Source of the DNA: Halosimplex carlsbadense 2-9-1
Lineage (GTDB): Archaea > Halobacteriota > Halobacteria > Halobacteriales > Haloarculaceae
DNA: 57,410 nucleotides
Assembly (NCBI RefSeq): GCF_000337455.1
Contig: NZ_AOIU01000045.1
Coordinates: forward strand, 1 to 57,410
Direction of reading: 5' to 3'
Shown here: piece by piece, positions 1 to 9,439 of the stretch
Numbering within the stretch: the first letter of the stretch is position 1
Layout: every line of letters starts with the position of its first letter
The notes under the pieces: generated by a model
Databases searched by the model: none
Told to the model about the DNA's origin: nothing
What the model saw: the letters and a program-made list of their open reading frames with translations, nothing else
Translations under genes and position numbers: made by a program

Positions 1-16
1 TGTGTATAAGAGACAG
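1..16. other. Tn5 mosaic-end adapter remnant (library artefact)
   Basis: The window opens with TGTGTATAAGAGACAG, the inner part of the Tn5 mosaic end used in tagmentation libraries. The matching complement closes the window. This is untrimmed adapter and not genomic DNA, so a reading frame that starts in it is artificial. Confidence 0.95.
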
Positions 17-233
17 GCTCCGGGACGACCGACACCGGCTCCGCGTCGCGCGCTCGAAACGCCTCGACGCGGTCGGCGACCGCCTGCACCTGGCTGCGAC
101 AGTTCGTGCAGTAGTGGTCGCGCTGGAAGAACAGGACGACGAACCGCACGTCCGACGGCAGCGCCGCGAGCGAGAACGGGTCCGGTCCCGCGGCCGCGTT
201 CGGCAGCGAGAACTCCAGGGGGGCTGACTCCAT
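17..233 (-). CDS. Redoxin / peroxiredoxin-like protein, 3' part missing
   Basis: Reading down from an ATG at 233, about 72 residues are present before the adapter cuts the gene. The start resembles AhpC/TSA-type redoxins: an N-terminal LEFSLPN segment, a hydrophobic FVVLFFQRD strand, then a CTNC motif at about residues 42-45 followed by a helix. That strand-CxxC-helix order is the thioredoxin-fold active site, and the protein would reduce peroxides or disulfides in the cytosol. The C-terminal half is absent because the contig ends here, so the subfamily cannot be set. It is transcribed away from the next gene's end and shows no operon partner. Confidence 0.65.
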
Positions 234-325
234 CGTCCGAGCGTTCGGGCCCCAGCCGCTTGGGTGCTGCCATGGCCGGGGAGACCACGGGAGTTGGGCC
301 GACCGGTCCTCGGTCGGACGGGACG

Positions 326-1018
326 TCAGCCGAATCGCTCGGTCACGTCGGCCCTGGCCTCGTGGACGACTCGCCGTTCGGCGTGGTGCATCGCTCGGAG
401 GGCCTCGTCGGTGTAGTCGAGCGACACCGACGGGAGCGTCCCCGTCAGCGGGCCGCCGAGCACGTCGTCAGGGTTGATCCGCACTTCGAACGCCAGCGCC
501 TCGCGGTGGCGCCGGAGCGGGCCGGTGAACGGGACGACCGTCTCGACGAGCGAGAGCGCCTGCTCACGGTCGAACGCGGCGCGGACCGCGGGCCAGAACT
601 CCGTCTCGGGTCGCTCGACGATCGGAGCGACGCCGTCGCCGAGCCGCTGGAGCCGAGCGAGGATGTCTTCGACTACGGTGCGGCGCTCGTCGGGACCGAC
701 GGTCGGGGACAGCGCCGCGACCGCGCTGTCGTGTTCGAGGAGGTCGGCCTCGAACGCCTCGATCGGGTCGTCGCTCTCGACGTAGTCGAGGACGACGCGG
801 AACTGCTCGACCGCGCGCTCGCGGTAGGCCGCCAACTCCGGTTCGAGGACGCGGCGCTCCAGCGCGTCGGTGTTGCGGCGCAACCGGTCGACGAGAACGC
901 CCCCGGGACCAAGTCCGGTCCCCCGGAGCGCACGCGCGACGCTGAACTCCCGGCGGGTCGCCTCGGCCGTCCGGTCGACGAACGTCTCGAACCCCTCCAG
1001 TGCGGCCGCCCGTGTCAT
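326..1018 (-). CDS. Uncharacterised haloarchaeal protein, 230 aa
   Basis: Acidic, Arg/Glu-rich soluble protein with haloarchaeal composition and an ATG start. It has no signal peptide, no membrane segment and no motif I recognise. It looks mostly alpha-helical, with regularly spaced Glu/Arg and Leu through residues 20-130 (LARLQRLGD, AAYRERAVEQFR). The start lies 80 bp from the divergent prenyltransferase gene, so they may share a promoter region. A long frame on the opposite strand over the same bases is its GC-rich shadow. Function unknown; reality of the gene is supported by codon bias only. Confidence 0.7.
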   Translation of the reverse strand: MTRAAALEGFETFVDRTAEATRREFSVARALRGTGLGPGGVLVDRLRRNTDALERRVLEPELAAYRERAVEQFRVVLDYVESDDPIEAFEADLLEHDSAVAALSPTVGPDERRTVVEDILARLQRLGDGVAPIVERPETEFWPAVRAAFDREQALSLVETVVPFTGPLRRHREALAFEVRINPDDVLGGPLTGTLPSVSLDYTDEALRAMHHAERRVVHEARADVTERFG

Positions 1019-1098
1019 CTATCGCCGGTTCGGGCGCAACCGACATCCACCCTTCGGTGACCGACAGACACACCGGGGCCTGGACCCTACCCGCCGTC

Positions 1099-2079
1099 GT
1101 GTCCTCCCCGTCCGACCGCTCGCGCGTCGTCGAGCGAGTCCCGCGGCTGTGGGCGCTGTGGGCGGCGAGCCGGCCGAGCCAGGTCGCGCTCGTCGGTCTC
1201 GTCTACCTCCTGGGCGTCGGGATGTCGACCGCCGGGGCGCCGCTGGTCGCGGGGTCGGCGACGGCGTCGACCGCGGCGGACGCCCTGGCGCCCGGGTTCG
1301 CCTCGCGCGTGCTCGCCGGCGCGCTCGCGCTGTTCCCGGTCACGGTGGCCGTCCACTACGCGAACGAGTACGCCGACGCCGACACCGACGCGCTGACCGA
1401 CCGCACGCCTTTCTCCGGGGGCAGCGGGGCGCTCGTCCGCACCGGACTGGCGCCGTCGCTGCTCCTCCGAGCGACGCGCGGCGCCTGCGGCGTCGCCGCG
1501 CTGGCGACCCTCGCCGTCGCCGCCAGCGGTCTCGTCTCGCCCGTCGCGACGGCCCTGCTCGGCGCGGCGCTACTGGCCGGGCTAGCGTACTCGTTGCCGC
1601 CGCTCGCGCTGGTTCGTCGCGGCGTCGGCGAACTCGTCAACGCGACGCTCGGGGGTCTCCTCCTCCCCGTCTACGGGGTCGCGGTCGTGGCGACGCCGAC
1701 TGCGACCGCTGCGGTCGCGGCCCTCCCGTTCGCGTCGGTGGTCGGCTGTAACCTCCTGGCGACCCACTGGCCCGACCGGCGGGCCGACGAGGCCGTCGGC
1801 AAGCGGACGCTCGCCGTCCGCTGGTCGCCCGGCCGGATCCGACGGGCCTATGCCGCGCTCGCCGTCACCGCCGTGGCGACCACCGCGGCGCTGTGGTGGG
1901 GCGGCGTCTTCCCGACCCCCGTCGCCGTCGCTCACCTGCTCGCGGTGCCGTTGCTACTGCGAGGGTGGGCGGTACTCACGCGACATCCCGGCCCGCTCCC
2001 GTCGGTACTCGCGATGGTGGTGACCGCGCTCGCGGCGACGGTCGCCTGGTGGGCGGTCGGGCTCGGCGTCATCTCGTGA
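1099..2079 (+). CDS. UbiA-family prenyltransferase
   Basis: Integral membrane protein with about eight hydrophobic segments. It has the two Asp-rich signatures of the UbiA superfamily: NEYADADTDALTDR near residues 88-100 and a second one, HWPDRRADEAVGKR, near residue 220. These bind the Mg-prenyl-diphosphate, and the family transfers a prenyl chain to an aromatic or quinone-precursor acceptor in the membrane. The spacing and the PFSGGSGA stretch after the first motif are most like MenA-type (menaquinone) enzymes, so a role in menaquinone or a related lipid is plausible, though the acceptor cannot be read from sequence. I chose the GTG at 1099 because an earlier in-frame ATG at 1000 would overlap the divergent gene and add a non-membrane tail. 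Confidence 0.82.
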   Translation: MSSPSDRSRVVERVPRLWALWAASRPSQVALVGLVYLLGVGMSTAGAPLVAGSATASTAADALAPGFASRVLAGALALFPVTVAVHYANEYADADTDALTDRTPFSGGSGALVRTGLAPSLLLRATRGACGVAALATLAVAASGLVSPVATALLGAALLAGLAYSLPPLALVRRGVGELVNATLGGLLLPVYGVAVVATPTATAAVAALPFASVVGCNLLATHWPDRRADEAVGKRTLAVRWSPGRIRRAYAALAVTAVATTAALWWGGVFPTPVAVAHLLAVPLLLRGWAVLTRHPGPLPSVLAMVVTALAATVAWWAVGLGVIS

Positions 2080-2147
2080 GCCCGGCTCCGCGCGAGTCGC
2101 TCCCGACCGCGGGCGGTTTTTGTCGCCGGGTCCCGTGAGGACGAACG

Positions 2148-2954
2148 ATGGGAGACGCCTCCGGCGAGGACGAGCGACCGGCCAGCGACGGGCCCGACGC
2201 GGACCGGAAGCCGCCCGCCGACCCCGCGAACGGTGACGGGCCGGTCCCGTCGGACCCGGCGGCGCTGGCTCGCGACCTGCTCGAACGAGTGCGGCGGCGA
2301 GAGCCGACCGACCTCTTACTGGGAGCGCTCGCCGACCTCGACGAATCGGCGCTCGCCGCGGTCGGGGACGACCGCCGGACGGCGCTGGCCTTCTGGCTCG
2401 ACGTGTACAACGCGGCGGCCCAGCGCCTGCTCGACCGCCGGCCGGGCCTGTTCGACTCCCGGTGGCGGTTCTTCCGGGCCACTGCGGTCACGGTGGCGGG
2501 TGTCGAGTTGAGCCTCGACGACATCGAACACGGCATCCTCCGGGGCGGCCGCTCGAAGTACGGGCTCGGCTACCTCCCGCGGCTCGGCCGGACCGGCCTC
2601 CCCAGGTCGTACGGTCTCGATCCCGACCCCCGCATCCACTTCGCGCTGAACTGCGGCGCGGCGAGCTGTCCGGCGATCCTGGCCTACGATCCGGCGACCG
2701 TCGACGACGCGCTCGACGACGCGACCGCGCTGTGCCTGGCCGACACCGTCGAGTACGACCCGGACCGCGACCGCGTGCGACTGCCGCGAGTCTGCCTGTG
2801 GTTCGTTGGCGACTTCGGCGGCCGTTCCGGGCTCCACGCGTTTCTCCGGGAGTTCGAACAGATCCCGGACGGTGCGACCCCATCGATCCGATTCCAGGGG
2901 TACGACTGGGACCTCGATCCCCGCAAGTTCGCCGACCGGAGACGGCGAGAGTGA
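2148..2954 (+). CDS. DUF547 domain protein
   Basis: 268 aa soluble protein. After a disordered acidic N-terminus (residues 1-45) comes a DUF547 domain with its landmark DPRIHFALNCGAASCP (around residues 164-179, both Cys conserved), the earlier FWLDVYNA motif near residue 83 and the RGG/YGLGY segment. DUF547 proteins occur in bacteria, archaea and plants; biochemical function is not established, though the His/Cys pattern has been compared with papain-like folds. It starts 68 bp after the prenyltransferase stop in the same direction and could be co-transcribed with it. Confidence 0.82.
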   Translation: MGDASGEDERPASDGPDADRKPPADPANGDGPVPSDPAALARDLLERVRRREPTDLLLGALADLDESALAAVGDDRRTALAFWLDVYNAAAQRLLDRRPGLFDSRWRFFRATAVTVAGVELSLDDIEHGILRGGRSKYGLGYLPRLGRTGLPRSYGLDPDPRIHFALNCGAASCPAILAYDPATVDDALDDATALCLADTVEYDPDRDRVRLPRVCLWFVGDFGGRSGLHAFLREFEQIPDGATPSIRFQGYDWDLDPRKFADRRRRE

Positions 2955-3339
2955 CGGCGACCGCCGCCGTCGCCGCGGTCGCGACGGGGCGGCCGCTCGA
3001 ACGCTGTCGCGCTCGAGCCATCGGTCGGAGCGCTCGGCGCCGTGACGCTCGGACTCGACGCCGAAGACCCCGTTCGTTTGGGGGCTGCTCGCCGCCCGGC
3101 ACGGTCACACGACCTGGCGGTGTGTTCGCGCTTTCCCCGGAGCGATGGAGATAGATGTGTACCGACGACCCACGAAATTACGGGTTTTCTAATAGTTCCG
3201 ACGACACCCGATCGTTCAGAGGCGATCGTTAGTCTACGTAGCCCTCGTAAATCCGAATCGGAAATATGCATGGATATACTATCGTATTTTTGTATATTTT
3301 CCGATAGTTCTAACCCAGCCGACCGTCACAGTACTGACG
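2955..3339. other. Intergenic region, 385 bp, AT-rich right half
   Basis: No gene is supported. The left half is GC-rich like the genome. From about 3170 composition falls sharply toward AT, which is unusual for this replicon and typical of a strong promoter or a transfer boundary. It holds the inverted repeat at 3278-3308 and a small TCCGA-A-TCGGA palindrome at 3253-3263. Confidence 0.6.
3278..3308 (+). promoter_or_regulatory. Promoter with inverted repeat ACTATCG-N17-CGATAGT
   Basis: Perfect 7-bp arms flank a 17-bp AT-only-like spacer containing TATATTTT. The element ends 31 bp before the metallophosphoesterase ATG, so it overlaps the expected TATA-box position. A regulator bound here would control that gene; which regulator is unknown. 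Confidence 0.55.
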
Positions 3340-4311
3340 ATGGTATCCGCTCAGTCCGAAGCAGTCGTCGCTCGTCTGGATGCACCAGCGGCCGACGACC
3401 CGAGTCGTATCGCTGTCGTCTCTGATTCACACGTCTCTCCCCGTGCAGAGGGAACAGCGATGGTGTACCACCGAGCGGCCGACCGGCTCCGGACGGCGCT
3501 CGACGATGCGGAAGCGCGCGGTGTCGACGCGATCGTCTCTCCGGGAGACCTGACCAAAGACGGCGCTCCGTGGGAATACGAGCAGCTCGACGACATCCTT
3601 GCCGGGGTCGAGACGCCGTTTTTCAGCGTCCCCGGAAATCACGACGTCCCGAAGGCGTCCACCGAGACGTACAAATACGGCGACTCGCACGAGACGCCAC
3701 CAGTCGACCGGTTCGAACGCGAGTACGCCCCCGACGGGACCATTCCATTCGTCGAACGGGTCGGGCCGCTAGACATCATCGGTCTCAACACGGCGACACA
3801 GCCTGATGGGTCACTCACGGAGACACACGACGGGGCCGTATCGGCCGACGACGTCGCGTGGCTCGAGGACACGCTGGCAACGGTCGAGACACCGGTCGTG
3901 CTGATGCATCACAACACGCCGGCGATGTATGACCAGTTCCGTACCCTCAGGGACACGGCGCACCCGGAGATGGGGCTCCCGCCAGTGATGCGGGACCCCG
4001 GACCGCTCGTGGACGTGTTGACCGATGCGGAGGTGCCGTTAGTCATCTCCGGCCACCTTCACAATCTCGGAGTGGCGAAAACTGGCTCGACGTGGGAAGT
4101 CACGACACCGGCGACGGGGTCGTTCCCACAGGCCTACCTCATCTTTGAAATCGATTCGGACGGGACTACGGTCAGGTACGTTCCCGTCGCAGACACCGAG
4201 GGCATGACCGAAGCGCACCAGGCCAGACGGTCCGACGGTGTCACCTCAATGGCGTACACGTCCTTCGCGTCGATCCGACTCGCGACGCTTCCGCTCGTCG
4301 ACGAGCGCTAG
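3340..4311 (+). CDS. Calcineurin-like metallophosphoesterase
   Basis: 323 aa cytosolic phosphoesterase with the whole di-metal site visible: D29-x-H31 (SDSHVS), GD70, GN100H101D102, H190 (MHHN) and GH239-x-H241 (GHLHN). The order and spacing match the Icc/CpdA/GpdQ branch, enzymes that cleave phosphodiesters or monoesters such as cyclic nucleotides and glycerophosphodiesters. There is no signal peptide. It converges on the ABC-importer operon (118 bp between stops) and sits in the same block as an AbrB-PhoU regulator and an inositol-phosphatase homologue, which suggests it processes an imported phosphorylated compound (inference). Its promoter region is much more AT-rich than the flanks. Confidence 0.9.
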   Translation: MVSAQSEAVVARLDAPAADDPSRIAVVSDSHVSPRAEGTAMVYHRAADRLRTALDDAEARGVDAIVSPGDLTKDGAPWEYEQLDDILAGVETPFFSVPGNHDVPKASTETYKYGDSHETPPVDRFEREYAPDGTIPFVERVGPLDIIGLNTATQPDGSLTETHDGAVSADDVAWLEDTLATVETPVVLMHHNTPAMYDQFRTLRDTAHPEMGLPPVMRDPGPLVDVLTDAEVPLVISGHLHNLGVAKTGSTWEVTTPATGSFPQAYLIFEIDSDGTTVRYVPVADTEGMTEAHQARRSDGVTSMAYTSFASIRLATLPLVDER

Positions 4312-4429
4312 TTCGAGGGCCAACTGGCCGTGTGTCGGAGCCATCAGGAGTCGAATCGGCTGGTCCGTGGCAATCCCTATTTCCGGGGAATCCCCGACCG
4401 GGAAACGCTCCCGGCGGGCCACGACCGGT

Positions 4430-5758
4430 TCACTCGTCAGTCAAGTCTGGCGGATTCGCATACTCCGGTCGATGGCGGTGACAGCGGCTGCGACGATGCC
4501 CGTCCGTCACGGAGTGGCTCTCGGGGAACTCGTCGTCACAGACGCCACCGAACTCGTCAGAGAGCCGTTTGAGCGCCGCTTCCTCCCGGCCGTCGGTGGC
4601 GAGTCGGACCGCTTCCGACACGTGGGTCCGGGCGCCCTCGGGAAGTGAAATCTCACTGAGTAGATCCGCCGCGAACTCGTCGATGGATTCGAACCGAGGT
4701 GATCGACCGACGAGCGACCGGACCCTGTCCCGGAGGCTGGGGTCAGTTCGTCCGCGCTCGCGGACGACCTCGGTCAGGATATCGATCGCACGCCACGCCG
4801 CTTCATCGAGGTGGTCGTATTCAGCTGGACGGATCTTCATCGGACACCGCGTGCTGAACGGGCAACCCGACGGAGGATCCCGAGGGCTCGGCGGACTATT
4901 CCGAAGGGTGATCCGGTCTCGGCTGGCCGTCGGGTCGGGGTCGGGGATCGCCGAGACGAGCGCCTTCGTGTACGGATTCGCTGGAGCGGCGAACAGTTCG
5001 TCGGTCGGGCCTCGCTCCATGATCGCGCCGAGGTACATCACGGCGACACGGTCACAGAGATGACGCACGACGCCGAGGTCGTGTGCGATGAAGACGTAGG
5101 TGAGACCGAACTCCGCCTGCAGGTCGGCGAGCAGGTTGAGTACTTTCGCCTGGACCGAGGCGTCGAGCGCCGACACCGGTTCGTCGAGGACGAGGAAGTC
5201 CGGTTCGGGTGCGAGCGCACGTGCGATGGCGATTCGCTGTTGCTGCCCGCCGGAGAACTGGTGGGGATACCGGTAGAAGTGTTCCCGCCGCAGTCCGACC
5301 GTGTCGAGCAGGTGGAACACCCGCTCCCGACGGTCGCGTTCGGTCTTCCAGTCGCGGACTTCGAGCGGTTCCGCGACGACCTCCCCGACGGTCAGCCTGG
5401 CATTGAGACTCGATTCGGGGTCCTGGAAGACCATCTGCGCGTTCCATCGCCACTGCTCTCGTGACTCGCCGCTGAGTTCGTCGATCGCCTGTCCGTCGTA
5501 CCGAACCGTCCCCGCAGTCGGGGTTTCGAGGCCGACGAGCGTGCGTCCGAGTGTTGTCTTCCCACACCCCGACTCACCGACGAGACCGAGTGTCTCGCCG
5601 CGTCGGATCGTCAGGTCGACGCCGTCGACTGCTTTGACCGGTGACCCGCGGAAGAACCCGTCGTCGGCGTAGTGCTTTTTCAGCCCCGATACCGCTACGA
5701 GCGCCTCCGCCGTCGACTCGGCGGTCGATTCGCTCTTGTGGTGACGTTGGATAGTCAT
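4430..5758 (-). CDS. dppF: Oligopeptide-type ABC transporter ATP-binding protein (DppF/OppF)
   Basis: 442 aa ATPase of a peptide/nickel-class importer. Walker A GESGCGKT at 61-68, signature FSGGQQQR, Walker B LVLDEP, followed by the oligo_HPY tail ([11 protein letters not shown]). About 100 residues are inserted between that CP motif and the terminal CDDEFPE…GHRRSRCH segment, so the tail is longer than in bacterial OppF; I regard this as a lineage feature and not a defect. It works with the preceding ATPase, its start overlapping that gene's stop by 4 bp. It is the last gene of the five-gene importer operon. The class also moves oligosaccharides and other solutes, so the substrate is open. 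Confidence 0.92.
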   Translation of the reverse strand: MTIQRHHKSESTAESTAEALVAVSGLKKHYADDGFFRGSPVKAVDGVDLTIRRGETLGLVGESGCGKTTLGRTLVGLETPTAGTVRYDGQAIDELSGESREQWRWNAQMVFQDPESSLNARLTVGEVVAEPLEVRDWKTERDRRERVFHLLDTVGLRREHFYRYPHQFSGGQQQRIAIARALAPEPDFLVLDEPVSALDASVQAKVLNLLADLQAEFGLTYVFIAHDLGVVRHLCDRVAVMYLGAIMERGPTDELFAAPANPYTKALVSAIPDPDPTASRDRITLRNSPPSPRDPPSGCPFSTRCPMKIRPAEYDHLDEAAWRAIDILTEVVRERGRTDPSLRDRVRSLVGRSPRFESIDEFAADLLSEISLPEGARTHVSEAVRLATDGREEAALKRLSDEFGGVCDDEFPESHSVTDGHRRSRCHRHRPEYANPPDLTDE

Positions 5759-6906
5759 CGATTCTCCTCGGTGGTGGTTTTGGAGTGGGTCCGGAGGGCC
5801 CGTTCACGGGGCTGGTCCTCCGGATACAGGAGACAGGATGCGGTCCGATCTTCGCCGACATCGACGTGGCGTGGGTGAACGTCGCGACACGCGTCGAAGG
5901 CGTCCGGGCAGCGGGGTGCGAATCGGCACTGTGTCGGTTCGCTTGTCGGTGTCGGGACATCGCCATCGATGGTCGGCAAGTGTTCCGTATCCGGATTCTG
6001 GCTGGGGATGCTCGCCAGCAACCCCCGAGAGTAGGGGTGGGCAGGCGTCTCGAACAGCGCCTCGACGGGCGCGTGTTCGACGACCTCCCCGGCGTACATC
6101 ACGCTCACTCGGTCGGCGATCTCGGCGATGACCCCCATGTCGTGAGTGATGAACAGGAGTGCGAGGTCGCGCTCGGCCTGGAGGTCGTCGAGCAACTCCA
6201 GGATCTGGGCCTGGATCGTCACGTCGAGGGCCGTCGTCGGTTCGTCGCAGACCAGCACCTCCGGGTCACAGGCCAGCGCCATCGCGATGAGTGCCCGCTG
6301 TTGCATCCCTCCCGAGAACTGGTGGGGGTACTCCCTGAGCCGCCGTGCGGGATCGGGGATACCGACGCTATCGAGGAGATCGACGGCGCGTTCGGTCGCG
6401 GCGCTGTCACCGAAATCGCGGTGGATCTTGAGCAACTCCTTGATCTGGTTCCCGACCGTGTACACCGGGTTCAGACTGGCCAGCGGGTCCTGGAAGACCA
6501 TCGCGATATCGTCGCCTCGGACCGAGCGGAGCGCCGTTTCGGGCGCCGCCGCGAGGTCGACATATCGGTCCGTCGGGCCATCGAAGACGAACGCGTCGGA
6601 CTCCGTGTGTGCGGACGGGGTCTCGACACGGTCGGGATAGCGCTCCGCGAGCGCAGTGACTGTTTCGGGGTGTCTGTACTTGATCTGGCCGTCCAGGAGA
6701 CGGCCCGGCGACTTCACCATCCCGGTCAGCGACCGCGCGGTCACGCTCTTGCCGGAGCCGCTCTCGCCGACGATCCCGAGCGTCTCGCCGCGACGCACCG
6801 AGAGGTCGATATCGGATATCGCGTGGACCGTCTCTTTGTCGGTGAAATACGCGGTACTGAGTCCCTCCACGGAGAGTACCGGTCGATCCGACGACCCGTC
6901 GGTCAC
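5755..6906 (-). CDS. dppD: Oligopeptide-type ABC transporter ATP-binding protein (DppD/OppD)
   Basis: 383 aa. Walker A GESGSGKS at 47-54, signature FSGGMQQR, Walker [13 protein letters not shown]-loop FITHDM, then the oligo_HPY extension ([11 protein letters not shown]). An insert around residues 75-120 between Walker A and the Q-loop ([10 protein letters not shown]) is longer than in bacterial DppD. It pairs with the neighbouring DppF-type subunit to drive the two permeases. Its stop overlaps the dppF start and its start overlaps the dppC stop by 4 bp each (ATGA junctions), giving translational coupling. Confidence 0.92.
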   Translation of the reverse strand: MTDGSSDRPVLSVEGLSTAYFTDKETVHAISDIDLSVRRGETLGIVGESGSGKSVTARSLTGMVKSPGRLLDGQIKYRHPETVTALAERYPDRVETPSAHTESDAFVFDGPTDRYVDLAAAPETALRSVRGDDIAMVFQDPLASLNPVYTVGNQIKELLKIHRDFGDSAATERAVDLLDSVGIPDPARRLREYPHQFSGGMQQRALIAMALACDPEVLVCDEPTTALDVTIQAQILELLDDLQAERDLALLFITHDMGVIAEIADRVSVMYAGEVVEHAPVEALFETPAHPYSRGLLASIPSQNPDTEHLPTIDGDVPTPTSEPTQCRFAPRCPDAFDACRDVHPRHVDVGEDRTASCLLYPEDQPRERALRTHSKTTTEENR

Positions 6907-8360
6907 GCTCCACCTCCGACCGCAGCACCCTGTGAGTCGGTGCTTCCCGATTCGGTTTGTGGATCGATGGCGTCCCGGATCCCGTCACCGAGCGCGTTGA
7001 ACCCGGTTACCACGAGCGTGATCAGGAGCCCGGGGATCAGGGAGATGTGCCAGGAGTGGGAGGCGACGTACTGCTGTCCGGCGTCGACCGCTCGGCCCCA
7101 CTCGGGCGTGGGCGGACTGATACCGAGTCCGAGAAACGAGAGCCCGGCGATCGCGATGATCGCACCACCGAGCGACATCGACCCGTAGACGAGCAGGTAG
7201 CCGGTGACGTAGGGGAACATGTGACGGCGCATCGTCGTGATCGGTCGCTGACCGTAGCTCCGAGCGGCGTCTATCCACTCCTCGTCGCCGACCTGGAGGG
7301 CGGGGCCGCGGAGCGCCCGCCAGAGGAACGGCCACGACGTCGCCCCGTAGATCAGCGCGAGGAGGATCCCGCCGCTGTACAACTGGCCGATCCAGGTGTC
7401 GGAGAACAGCACCGAGAGCAACATCAGCAACAGCAGTTGCGGCAGCGACATGACCGAGTCACTGCCGATGACGAAGACGAGGTCGATCAGCCCCTTGTAG
7501 TAGGCAGAGAGCAGCGCAAACGAGACCGCGATCACGCTCGCCAACCCGACGGCGAGCAAACTGATAACCAGTGAAACGCGAGCACCGGCAGCCAGGAACG
7601 TGAACAGGTCCTTGCCGCTCGGAAGCGTCCCGAACGGATGATATCGGCCGTACTGGTCGTAGGTGAACGGCCCGACGTTCCGGTCCGGGATCCCCCGAGA
7701 CTGGGTCTGACGGTTCGCGGTGCCGACCGTGATCGATTCGATGCTCCCGGTCTCAGCGTCGTAGTACTCGATCTGGTGGCCGAACGGGTTGTTGATGTTC
7801 TGGTCGACGGTGGTCGTTCCGAGCGTGGGCGCGAAGACCGCGAGGACGAGGAACAGAAAGACGACGACCATCCCGAACTGCCCCCACCGGTGACGGCGGA
7901 GGCGGTCGACGACGTCGTCAAGCGGCGTCCACTCGGCCGGCCGATAGTGACGGCGGTATCGCCTGTATCCGACCCAGCACCAGCCGACCACCGCGACCGC
8001 GTAGGCGTACACGAGCCCAACCCTGAGCAACCAGGCGGTTCGCGGTTCGAGGCCGGCGAACGTTCCGACCCACCGATCACCGTCGAAGTAGCCGGCGTTG
8101 GTGATCAGGTCACGGCTCGTGAGTGTCGGGATCGCGTTCGCTCGTTCCACGAGCCAGGACGGTCGGCGTCCGACCCCGAGCGCCTGCCAGAGTTCGGCCA
8201 CCAGCGAGGCGACTGCGCCGAACTCGAGTGCGAAGAGAACGGTGGCGACTCCGACCCACACAAGGGCCGGACGCGGTTGTTCCCGGATCCGCTGGAGCGT
8301 CATCTCGGCGGCCCCAGTCGTGTCGGTGCTATCGTCGTGATTGGAATGGTTCGAGTGCAT
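6903..8360 (-). CDS. dppC: ABC transporter permease (DppC-type) with long N-terminal extension
   Basis: 485 aa membrane protein; bacterial DppC is about 300 aa. The last roughly 300 residues are the standard BPD_transp_1 permease, with the EAA-like loop at DEEWIDAARSYGQRPITTMRRHMFP and the GLSFLGLGISPPTPEWG signature. The extra roughly 190 N-terminal residues hold two or three more hydrophobic segments (around 33-55, 107-130 and 163-180). The extracytoplasmic part before the core (IEYYDAETGSIESI…) is also enlarged. It forms the channel with the DppB-type permease. Operon junctions overlap on the ATPase side and are 1 bp apart on the DppB side. Confidence 0.9.
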   Translation of the reverse strand: MHSNHSNHDDSTDTTGAAEMTLQRIREQPRPALVWVGVATVLFALEFGAVASLVAELWQALGVGRRPSWLVERANAIPTLTSRDLITNAGYFDGDRWVGTFAGLEPRTAWLLRVGLVYAYAVAVVGWCWVGYRRYRRHYRPAEWTPLDDVVDRLRRHRWGQFGMVVVFLFLVLAVFAPTLGTTTVDQNINNPFGHQIEYYDAETGSIESITVGTANRQTQSRGIPDRNVGPFTYDQYGRYHPFGTLPSGKDLFTFLAAGARVSLVISLLAVGLASVIAVSFALLSAYYKGLIDLVFVIGSDSVMSLPQLLLLMLLSVLFSDTWIGQLYSGGILLALIYGATSWPFLWRALRGPALQVGDEEWIDAARSYGQRPITTMRRHMFPYVTGYLLVYGSMSLGGAIIAIAGLSFLGLGISPPTPEWGRAVDAGQQYVASHSWHISLIPGLLITLVVTGFNALGDGIRDAIDPQTESGSTDSQGAAVGGGA

Positions 8361-8361
8361 A

Positions 8362-9381
8362 CTAGTCGGAGTATCCGATTCTGGGGTCGATGAAGACGTA
8401 GAGCAGGTCCTGCAGGATGTTGACCGAGACGATCAGGACGATGAAGACGACCATGAGCGACCCTACGAGCGGGAGGTCTCCCTGGATAGACGCGCGATAG
8501 AATAGCCACCCCATCCCGTGAATTCCGAACACCGTCTCGACGAGCACCGACCCGCCGATAAGGACGAACGCTTCCCCGGTGATGATCGGGACGAGTGGGA
8601 TGAGCGCGTTCCGGAAGACATGTTTCCAGACCACACGGTGGTTCGGAACGCCGTTCGCTCGCGCCGTTTCGACATATTTCTCCGAGATCGTCTCGAGGAC
8701 GGCCGTTCGACCGATCCGCATCTCGTTGCCCATCGACGCGGAGCCGAGGACGACCGCTGCGGGGAGCACTTGCTTGACCGCCGCGAGGAATCCGTTCGGG
8801 GAACCCAACTCGGTCAGGTCTGGCGCTCCGGTGACGGTCACGTCGGGGCCAAGTTGCTGCCAGCTGAATCCCAGGAGGGCGTCGGACTGGGACAACACCG
8901 AGACGATGATGACCGCGAGCCAGAAGTTCGGCATCGCCCGCCACACGATGCCGAGTATCGAGGCGACGTAGTCGGATCCCGTGTTGGCACGCGTCCCCGC
9001 GAAAAAGCCGAGCGGAACCCCGACGAGGATCGCGATCAGGACCGCCCAGAAGCCAAGCCAGATCGTCCGTGGAGCGTACGTCGCGATGAGACTCACCGTC
9101 CCGGTATTGGGGGCGATGACCCACGACTGACCGAGATCAAGCGTTACCAGCCCGCCGAGAAACTCGACGTATTGCTGCCAGAGCGGCTCGTCGAGGCCGA
9201 GCTGCGCTCGGATCCGCTCGTACTCCTCGGTCGCCGCCGCGTTCGTCGGATCCCCGAGGATCGCTGCGACAGGGTCGACCGGGCCGAAGCGGATCGCGAC
9301 GAACGTGACGGTCGTCCCGAACAGCAGGACCGGAATCGACAGCCCGAGACGCCGGAAAAAATACCGCAGGCGACTCGTCAT
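8362..9381 (-). CDS. dppB: ABC transporter permease (DppB-type)
   Basis: 339 aa, six predicted membrane helices. It starts with the RYFFRRLGLSIPVLLFGTTVTF helix, has the FGPVDP motif of this class after helix 1, an EAA-like loop (EKYVETARANGVPNHRVVWKHVFRNALIPL) and the FGIHGMGWLFYRA segment near the end. These are standard for peptide/nickel-class permease 1. It lies 58 bp after the stop of the solute-binding protein gene and directly before dppC, in the usual A-B-C-D-F order. Confidence 0.92.
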   Translation of the reverse strand: MTSRLRYFFRRLGLSIPVLLFGTTVTFVAIRFGPVDPVAAILGDPTNAAATEEYERIRAQLGLDEPLWQQYVEFLGGLVTLDLGQSWVIAPNTGTVSLIATYAPRTIWLGFWAVLIAILVGVPLGFFAGTRANTGSDYVASILGIVWRAMPNFWLAVIIVSVLSQSDALLGFSWQQLGPDVTVTGAPDLTELGSPNGFLAAVKQVLPAAVVLGSASMGNEMRIGRTAVLETISEKYVETARANGVPNHRVVWKHVFRNALIPLVPIITGEAFVLIGGSVLVETVFGIHGMGWLFYRASIQGDLPLVGSLMVVFIVLIVSVNILQDLLYVFIDPRIGYSD

Positions 9382-9439
9382 GCTCGGGGAGGCCCGCGGC
9401 GTGTCGTCGGCCGGTGGCGTGCGGATACCATACGTGCGC

